Shown here: positions 1-4,446 of the stretch, in pieces | Layout of the letters: every line of letters begins with the position of its first letter | How positions within the stretch are numbered: the first letter of the stretch is position 1 | From: an uncultured bacterium | GTDB taxonomy: Bacteria > Desulfobacterota > Desulfobulbia > Desulfobulbales > Desulfobulbaceae | Direction: 5' to 3' | Length of the DNA stretch: 6,199 bases | Assembly: GCA_903896915.1 (NCBI GenBank) | Contig: CAITZN010000053.1 | Span: 1-6,199, forward strand | The notes under the pieces: model-generated | Database searches by the model: none | What the model was told of the DNA's origin: nothing | The model's input: the letters and a program-made list of their open reading frames with translations, nothing else | Made by a program: the position numbers and the translations under genes

Positions 1-780
1 AAGATACTGACCTGCATAAGAAAGATCGCCATCCTCGCCAACCGCGCTGCTTCGTAAGGCCAGGAGGATTTTTTGGTCGTCACCCCAGGTTTCCTCGCAG
101 GCCTGAAGAATTTCTTTTTCCAGGTCAGGTGGCAGTGATTTAGCTTTAATCAGTTCAAGGGTTTCGGCGCTCAGGTTGTTCAGCAGGTCAAATTCGTTGA
201 CATAGATGATGTTTTTCTGCTTGATGATCTCTTCCTTGAGATCATTGTATTCGAAAAAGGAGTGAAAGGCTTTGGTCGTGATGGCGAAGCCTTCAGGAAC
301 GGGGATGTTGAGGTAGTTCTTGATTTCACCAAGGTTGGCATTTTTGCCGCCGACCCAATCTGCGTCCTTGAGCGAAATGTCCTTGTAGGGCATCACGGAA
401 CAGGTAGCCTGATCAGTTTTCTTTTCGGTGACGATTTCCTGGATTTGAATATTGATCTGTTCCAGAGATGTAAACAACTCGCGATATTTGGCGCTGGACA
501 TGACGTTGAGACATTTCACCATCTGAAAGGCGTGCTTCAGCGATTTGTTAACCTGATTATTGATATAGGTGGTGCCGAAGACCTGTTTTCCTTTGAGTTT
601 TTCGTCCATATCGGACAGTGCGCTCAACAGTTCGGAGTTGGAGGCCAGTAGTTCTTTGAACTGGTTGTATCTGAAGCGAAAGAGCGCATTCATTTCCGCA
701 GTGTTGCCGGGACCTGCAGATTCCTTTTTGTTGCTGATATCCTTGAGGAATTGTCTGAGATTTCCGAGAATGGTAGGCAT
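1..780 (-). CDS. PEP synthase/PPDK-like protein, N-terminal 260 residues (3' end beyond the left edge)
   Basis: This reading frame is open from ATG 780 to the left edge, so only the N-terminus is visible. Residues about 28-120 form a helical, charge-rich region. An ATP-grasp (PPDK_N type) domain begins near residue 140: the glycine-lysine loop is DWVGGKNANLGEI (GGK at 144-146) and the nucleotide/phosphate segment is LRSSAVGEDGDLSYAGQY (R243, E249, D250). In known family members this domain binds ATP and phosphorylates a histidine on a swivelling domain; that domain would lie past the edge. The protein is colinear with the complete gene at 1350-3965, including the unusual helical N-terminus, so the two look like tandem paralogues. 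ATG 780 is supported by AGGA (788-791 on the plus strand) seven bases upstream and by the matching N-terminus of the paralogue. It lies 118 nt downstream of the single-Cache gene. Whether it has a PEP/pyruvate barrel cannot be seen, so true PEP synthase activity is not established. Confidence 0.9.
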   Translation of the reverse strand, partial: MPTILGNLRQFLKDISNKKESAGPGNTAEMNALFRFRYNQFKELLASNSELLSALSDMDEKLKGKQVFGTTYINNQVNKSLKHAFQMVKCLNVMSSAKYRELFTSLEQINIQIQEIVTEKKTDQATCSVMPYKDISLKDADWVGGKNANLGEIKNYLNIPVPEGFAITTKAFHSFFEYNDLKEEIIKQKNIIYVNEFDLLNNLSAETLELIKAKSLPPDLEKEILQACEETWGDDQKILLALRSSAVGEDGDLSYAGQYL

Positions 781-898
781 GATCTATTCCTGATGAAGAA
801 TTATGACCTTTGCGGCATGCGCGTGTTATTGGTCAGGATCCCGGAGAGACTGGTTGTTTTTCACATAATATCTGGGGAGAAAGTTTTCCCGATTGCAA
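781..898 (-). other. Intergenic gap upstream of the partial PEP-synthase-like gene
   Basis: This 118-nt spacer separates the single-Cache stop codon from the start of the partial phosphotransferase gene. It holds the AGGA ribosome-binding site (788-791) of the downstream gene. I looked for a terminator: the best stem is only GGGA/TCCC around an 8-nt loop with no U-tract behind it, so read-through is likely. A TATTAT box occurs on the minus strand but has no fitting -35 element at 16-18 nt, so I do not call a promoter. No small ORF is convincing. Confidence 0.5.
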
Positions 899-1273
899 CT
901 AGTTGCCGCTCCCGACAGTGAGGTTGGTGTTGGTTTTCCGCACATACGTCTTTTTTTCTGCGCCTTTCCAGAAATAGGTCACCCATTTTCCTTCGGTGGT
1001 GGCCTGCTGTAAGGCTTCGTATATAGGTGCTGCTTTCTCTAAAAGATATTCTCCTTTGAGGTCGGGGTGGACAAGAAGCTTACCCTTTGCATCCATGATG
1101 AAGACATAAGGGGCGTAGGCATCTGCGGCATAACTTGTCGCTGTCTTCCCGTTATTGATGGCGCCAACCATTTCATCGACATTCTTTTTGATGGTGGTGT
1201 TATCTGCAGCCAAGAGTCCAGTCGCTAGCAGGAAAAACACGACAAAGGGCAGCATGACATAAATCCGTTTCAT
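899..1273 (-). CDS. Secreted single-Cache-domain protein (124 aa)
   Basis: This is a small exported protein. Residues 2-22 are a Sec-type signal peptide (positive MKR, hydrophobic core, probable cleavage near GLLA/AD), with no lipobox cysteine and no second membrane segment, so the mature ~100 residues should be periplasmic. The mature part resembles a single Cache (sCache_2-like) sensor fold: the strand YVFIMDAKGKLLVHPDLKG, a second segment WVTYFWKGAEKKTYVR, and the closing TVGSGN, which resembles the LIVGSGY-type end of such domains. Known Cache domains bind small extracellular ligands and are usually fused to chemoreceptors, kinases or cyclases; here no output domain is attached. ATG 1273 is preferred because GGAGG (plus 1278-1282) lies four bases upstream of it. 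ATG 1276 would add one Met but sits only one base from that site. It lies between two PEP-synthase-like genes and downstream of a Cache kinase, so it may be an accessory ligand-binding partner (inference). Confidence 0.85.
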   Translation of the reverse strand: MKRIYVMLPFVVFFLLATGLLAADNTTIKKNVDEMVGAINNGKTATSYAADAYAPYVFIMDAKGKLLVHPDLKGEYLLEKAAPIYEALQQATTEGKWVTYFWKGAEKKTYVRKTNTNLTVGSGN

Positions 1274-1277
1274 CATT

Positions 1278-1282
1278 CCTCC
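1278..1282 (-). promoter_or_regulatory. Strong Shine-Dalgarno (GGAGG) of the single-Cache gene
   Basis: GGAGGA directly precedes two tandem ATG codons on the minus strand. The spacing (one base to the first, four to the second) favours the second ATG at 1273, though both give the same protein apart from one Met. It is the strongest ribosome-binding site in the window, suggesting this small protein is made at a higher level than its neighbours (inference). Confidence 0.7.
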
Positions 1283-1319
1283 AGGGGTGGAAATGCCGTT
1301 AATTACCGAAACCTTTCAT

Positions 1320-1325
1320 ATTATA
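1320..1325 (-). promoter_or_regulatory. Possible -10 box (TATAAT) of an internal promoter for the single-Cache gene
   Basis: A perfect TATAAT lies on the minus strand in the 76-nt gap after the large phosphotransferase gene. It would place a transcript start near 1313 and a leader of roughly 40 nt before ATG 1273. The -35 region is weak: the nearest good hexamer, TTGAAA, is only 7 nt upstream of the -10, and at 17 nt there is only ACTTAA. There is no extended -10 TG. An internal promoter giving extra expression of the last two genes is therefore possible but not proven. No terminator hairpin precedes it. Confidence 0.35.
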
Positions 1326-1349
1326 CTGGCGTTTTCAATAAGTTAAGTT

Positions 1350-3965
1350 CTATCGGCTGAGCAGCGAGTCAATGTCTTTGGAGAGCTTTGCCATGTAATG
1401 ACTGACCAGTCTGCTGTTGCCCATGATCATGTCGAGCTGACGGGTGTGGAGTGTCAGGTAACCGAGAATTTTGAGCCGGCTGTACATGAAATCCATATCG
1501 TGGCCTTCAATACGGGCGTCGAGATTGTCAGCATTGACCACGGCGCGGAATCCATATTTTTCGAGGATTTCCCTGATAAAGTTAATCCGCCCCATGCATC
1601 GTTCGAAATCAGCGGCCCCTCCCTTGAATTTGAAACCCAGGTAATTTTCTTCTGATCGTTCACTGACCATGGCTTCCATGGTGGAGAAATGGTACCCCAG
1701 CCGGGAACTCAGAGTGGCGTAGTTTTTCGATACCATGAAATAGTTGCGATCCGCGTATTTGGATTTGATTCCGGGCACCAAAGCCGTATTCATGGTCGAT
1801 CTGAACATGATCGAGGTCATGCCGGCCCCGTCCATGGCAGGTGGACCATCCCAGGGGATAGCGGCAAAACCCTCCCAGAAGGCCAACATGGGGATGGACG
1901 CAATGTCCTCAAGCTTGACGTATTTCCCATTGATTTCATGGGTGAAGCCATCATCAAGGTTCAGTATCCACCAGTTCATCGGCACTCTGTAATGCAGCTG
2001 TTTACTCGAGCGTTCCGAAAAACTGTGGTCCTTGCCGAAGCTGAACATCTCCTGCACAGACTTCTCGTGGATGAAGCGGGTGATATCATGGAAGGTCTGA
2101 CAATTCTGGGGGGTAAAATCCCGTGACTCCGGATCGAGAAGGTGCAGGCTAATGATATGCCGGCTGACTTCCCGTAAAGACTCGTACACCGGACTCCCCA
2201 GCATCAGCTTGGGTTCCGGGCGCTTCCATTCGAGCAAAGGGGCGATGCTGCCGCGGTAAACTCTGCCGAGATCGGCAGCTACCGTGACCGTCTCCCCATT
2301 GTTCACTAGCGCCATCGCGCCTTTTACCCCGAAAAGAGCGGGAATGCCGAATTCTCTGGCCACATTGGCAAGGTGGCCGGCAAATCCTCCCTGTTCGGAA
2401 ATAACGGCTGCTGCTCTGGCAACCAGCGGTGCCCAGGTGGGTAGAGCCTGTTCCACCATCAAGACCGCCCCGTCGGGGAAATGCAGGATATCGACCTTCT
2501 TGGCCACTTTGAAAACTGTGCTGCATGCGACGCCGGGGCTGGCGTTAATGCCGCCTTCAGCCAGCAGAGAGGTCTCGAATTGCTGGAGGTCCAGGTCCGC
2601 TGCGGGCAGGTGCGACTCCATCTGCTGCAACGGTCGGGATTGGAGAATTGAGATGGTACCTGCAGCGTCAATGGCCCATTCGATATCTTGCGGGGTCTCA
2701 TAGTACTGCTCTATCCGGACAGCATGGTCTGCCAGCATCTGCACCTGTTCGTCGGTCAGTGAGGGCATGTTGCCCTGGCCGTCAGCGGTTTCGGTGCGAA
2801 TACATCCCTCGTCTTCGAAACAGACAATCTTGTAGCCTTTTTCTCGCACTTCCCGGCGCTGGATAGTGAGAGCGTCATCCCTTGAGACCACAAAAAGGTC
2901 ACAGAGGTCGTTGCCGTCGACCACCGCCTTAGGCAGGCCCCAGGTCGAATTGATATAGATGGCGTCATCCCGGTTGTCGAGAGGGTTGCGCGTATAAATA
3001 ACGCCACCGGCAACGGCATCGACCATCGCCAGGCAGCCAACACACATGGCGATATCTTCGTCCCTGAAACCGCGATTAAGCTTGTAGGCAATGGCCTGCA
3101 CGCTGTATTTACTGGCTATTACCTGCTTGTAATAATAGAAAAATTGGGAAAAACCCACGTTCAACTCACTGCGGTACTGGCCGGCAAACGAACTGTTCTC
3201 GGCATCCTCGCCGTGGGCACTGCTCCTGACCGCCATTCTGATTTCCTGGCCGCCATTTTGTTGTTTCATCTGCGTATAGGCATCGACCACCGCGAGGTAG
3301 ATGGATTCCGGGACTTCAGCTGACATGATCTGTTGTCTGATCTGGGAACTCACCAGGTCGAGATTTCGGTCTTCATCGGAGCCTGCCACCTGGAAGAGCC
3401 GGTCAATCTCTCGCTGTAAGCCGTCTGCAGCCATGAAAACTTCATGGGCAGCGGCGGTGATCACGAATCCGGCAGGGACATTCATGTTGAGCTTGTTTTT
3501 TACATCGCCAAGATTCGCCATCTTGCCGCCGACCAGATCACTCATGTCGCTGGTCACCGCAGCAAGAGGGAGGACGAGCCGTTTATCGGTGAGCTTTTTT
3601 TTCTGGACGAGGAGGGCGTCAATCTGGCGCTGAATGGCCACAAAACTGTCTCTCAGTGCGGTGTACTTGCCCGGGGAAATGTTTTCCATGTCCGCGATCA
3701 TGCGGAAGACATTGACAGATATTGAGGTGCAGCGTGCCTGCACGAACGACATGCTGAAGGGCTCATTTCCCTGCAGCGCTCTCTCCATATCGGCCATTGC
3801 TTCTAAAACTTTGCTGTTGGCAGCCAATAACAGCTTGAAGCTGTGGAAGCGGGACTTAAAGGCGAGCCGCAAGGCTTCCACTTCGGCAGATTCCATGACC
3901 GGCCCATCAGGCTCCTGGTTCCAGGGGAAGACCTTTTTAAATAAGGTGGTTAGTTCTTTCAGCAT
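1350..3965 (-). CDS. PEP synthase/PPDK-like phosphotransferase lacking the PEP/pyruvate barrel (871 aa)
   Basis: Likely a cytoplasmic ATP-dependent phosphotransferase of the PEP-synthase/PPDK superfamily. Domains in order: a helical N-terminus (~24-125); an ATP-grasp domain (~138-450) with GGK at 146-148, RSSAHGEDAENSSFAGQY (R247, E253, D254), GVIYTRNP (321-328) and DIEWAID...LQSRPLQ (D427, E429, Q442, R444); and a phosphohistidine swivel domain (~472-576) with ASPGVA and GGFAGHLANVAREFGIP, H531 being the expected phosphocarrier. In known PEP synthases a C-terminal TIM barrel then binds PEP/pyruvate. I find none of its signatures in residues ~580-871; instead there is a different domain with NCQTFHDITRFIHEK (621-635), RNYFMVSKNYATLSSRLGYH (740-759) and FKFKGGAAD (778-786). 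So the total length is PPDK-like but the acceptor domain differs, and the acceptor is unknown. ATG 3965 has AAGG (plus 3972-3975) six bases upstream. It lies 55 nt after the response regulator. Automatic names such as pyruvate,water dikinase would over-claim. Confidence 0.9.
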   Translation of the reverse strand: MLKELTTLFKKVFPWNQEPDGPVMESAEVEALRLAFKSRFHSFKLLLAANSKVLEAMADMERALQGNEPFSMSFVQARCTSISVNVFRMIADMENISPGKYTALRDSFVAIQRQIDALLVQKKKLTDKRLVLPLAAVTSDMSDLVGGKMANLGDVKNKLNMNVPAGFVITAAAHEVFMAADGLQREIDRLFQVAGSDEDRNLDLVSSQIRQQIMSAEVPESIYLAVVDAYTQMKQQNGGQEIRMAVRSSAHGEDAENSSFAGQYRSELNVGFSQFFYYYKQVIASKYSVQAIAYKLNRGFRDEDIAMCVGCLAMVDAVAGGVIYTRNPLDNRDDAIYINSTWGLPKAVVDGNDLCDLFVVSRDDALTIQRREVREKGYKIVCFEDEGCIRTETADGQGNMPSLTDEQVQMLADHAVRIEQYYETPQDIEWAIDAAGTISILQSRPLQQMESHLPAADLDLQQFETSLLAEGGINASPGVACSTVFKVAKKVDILHFPDGAVLMVEQALPTWAPLVARAAAVISEQGGFAGHLANVAREFGIPALFGVKGAMALVNNGETVTVAADLGRVYRGSIAPLLEWKRPEPKLMLGSPVYESLREVSRHIISLHLLDPESRDFTPQNCQTFHDITRFIHEKSVQEMFSFGKDHSFSERSSKQLHYRVPMNWWILNLDDGFTHEINGKYVKLEDIASIPMLAFWEGFAAIPWDGPPAMDGAGMTSIMFRSTMNTALVPGIKSKYADRNYFMVSKNYATLSSRLGYHFSTMEAMVSERSEENYLGFKFKGGAADFERCMGRINFIREILEKYGFRAVVNADNLDARIEGHDMDFMYSRLKILGYLTLHTRQLDMIMGNSRLVSHYMAKLSKDIDSLLSR

Positions 3966-3979
3966 AGATAGCCTTAATT

Positions 3980-3994
3980 CACCCCAACAGGGTG
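3980..3994 (-). other. Small hairpin in the leader of the large phosphotransferase gene
   Basis: CACCC-TGTTG-GGGTG on the minus strand forms a 5-bp, mostly G-C stem with a 5-nt loop, between the response-regulator stop and the start codon at 3965, just upstream of the AAGG ribosome-binding site. No U-tract follows, so it is not an intrinsic terminator. It could modulate translation or mRNA processing, or simply be chance. Confidence 0.3.
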
Positions 3995-4020
3995 CATGAC
4001 AGGAAAGGGTGGTTCAATTA

Positions 4021-4434
4021 TCACAGGCTGGCATCCTGCTGTTGTTTTTCATTGAGTTTTTTTCGGGTATAGGCGTCTTCGATTTTATAGAGAAGCTCAT
4101 TGATATCAACGGGTTTCATGAGATAATCGAAGGTGCCTTTTTGCATCAGTTCGATCGCATTCTCCACACTGGTATTGCCGGTGAGCATGATCACCTCAAC
4201 CAGGGGGTTGATTTTTTTGATTTCGACGAAAGTCTCGGATCCGTGCATTCCTGGCATTTCCTGATCCAGAACCACAACCTCAGGGTTTTCGTTTTGCACC
4301 AGTGGCAGTGCTGCTTCGCCACAGTTCGCAGTCAGGACGTTAAACCCTCGGACGGTCAGCTGGCGGGCCGTGGCCTCACGGAAAACATCCTCGTCGTCGA
4401 CCAGTAACACTTTGAATCCTCTTTGTTTTTCCAT
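4021..4434 (-). CDS. Receiver-only (CheY-like) response regulator (137 aa)
   Basis: This is a single receiver domain that should accept phosphate from the adjacent histidine kinase. The receiver landmarks are all present: acidic pair D13/D14 in VLLVDDED, phosphoacceptor D57 in VVVLDQEMPGMHG, T85 in VIMLTGNTS and K107 in YLMKPVD. The domain ends near residue 122, followed only by a short charged, glutamine-rich tail (RKKLNEKQQQDASL), so there is no DNA-binding, enzymatic or AAA+ output domain. It must act through protein contact or as a relay intermediate. ATG 4434 is 12 nt beyond the kinase stop codon and has only a weak ribosome-binding site (an AAAG a few bases upstream), which fits translational coupling to the kinase gene. 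The PEP-synthase-like gene follows 55 nt later, making that enzyme a possible target (inference). Confidence 0.93.
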   Translation of the reverse strand: MEKQRGFKVLLVDDEDVFREATARQLTVRGFNVLTANCGEAALPLVQNENPEVVVLDQEMPGMHGSETFVEIKKINPLVEVIMLTGNTSVENAIELMQKGTFDYLMKPVDINELLYKIEDAYTRKKLNEKQQQDASL

Positions 4435-4446
4435 ATGCTTTGCTTA

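Noticed and set aside
262..651. A 129-codon plus-strand ORF opposite the partial PEP-synthase-like gene
   Set aside because: The minus-strand frame here encodes a clear ATP-grasp N-terminus colinear with its paralogue, so the plus-strand frame is a shadow.
840..898. Terminator after the single-Cache gene
   Set aside because: Only a 4-bp GGGA/TCCC stem with a large loop is present, and no U-tract follows, so it does not qualify as an intrinsic terminator.
1689..2126. A 145-codon plus-strand ORF opposite the phosphotransferase C-terminus
   Set aside because: It is antisense to a confidently coding region and has low-complexity His/Gly-rich composition without a domain or convincing ribosome-binding site.
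3595..3602. Run of eight A on the coding strand (A AAA AAG-like slippery site) in the 871-aa gene
   Set aside because: The zero frame continues through intact ATP-grasp and swivel domains, and I see no downstream pseudoknot or meaningful alternative product, so programmed frameshifting is unsupported.
1350..3965. Naming the 871-aa protein ppsA or ppdK
   Set aside because: The ATP-binding and phosphohistidine domains match, but the PEP/pyruvate-binding barrel that defines both enzymes is not recognisable, so the symbol would over-claim.
3966..3990. Possible sigma-54 (-24/-12) promoter before the 871-aa gene, from TTGGGGTGAATTAAGGC
   Set aside because: It matches only part of the consensus, the GG/GC spacing is off by one, and transcription would start at or inside the start codon.
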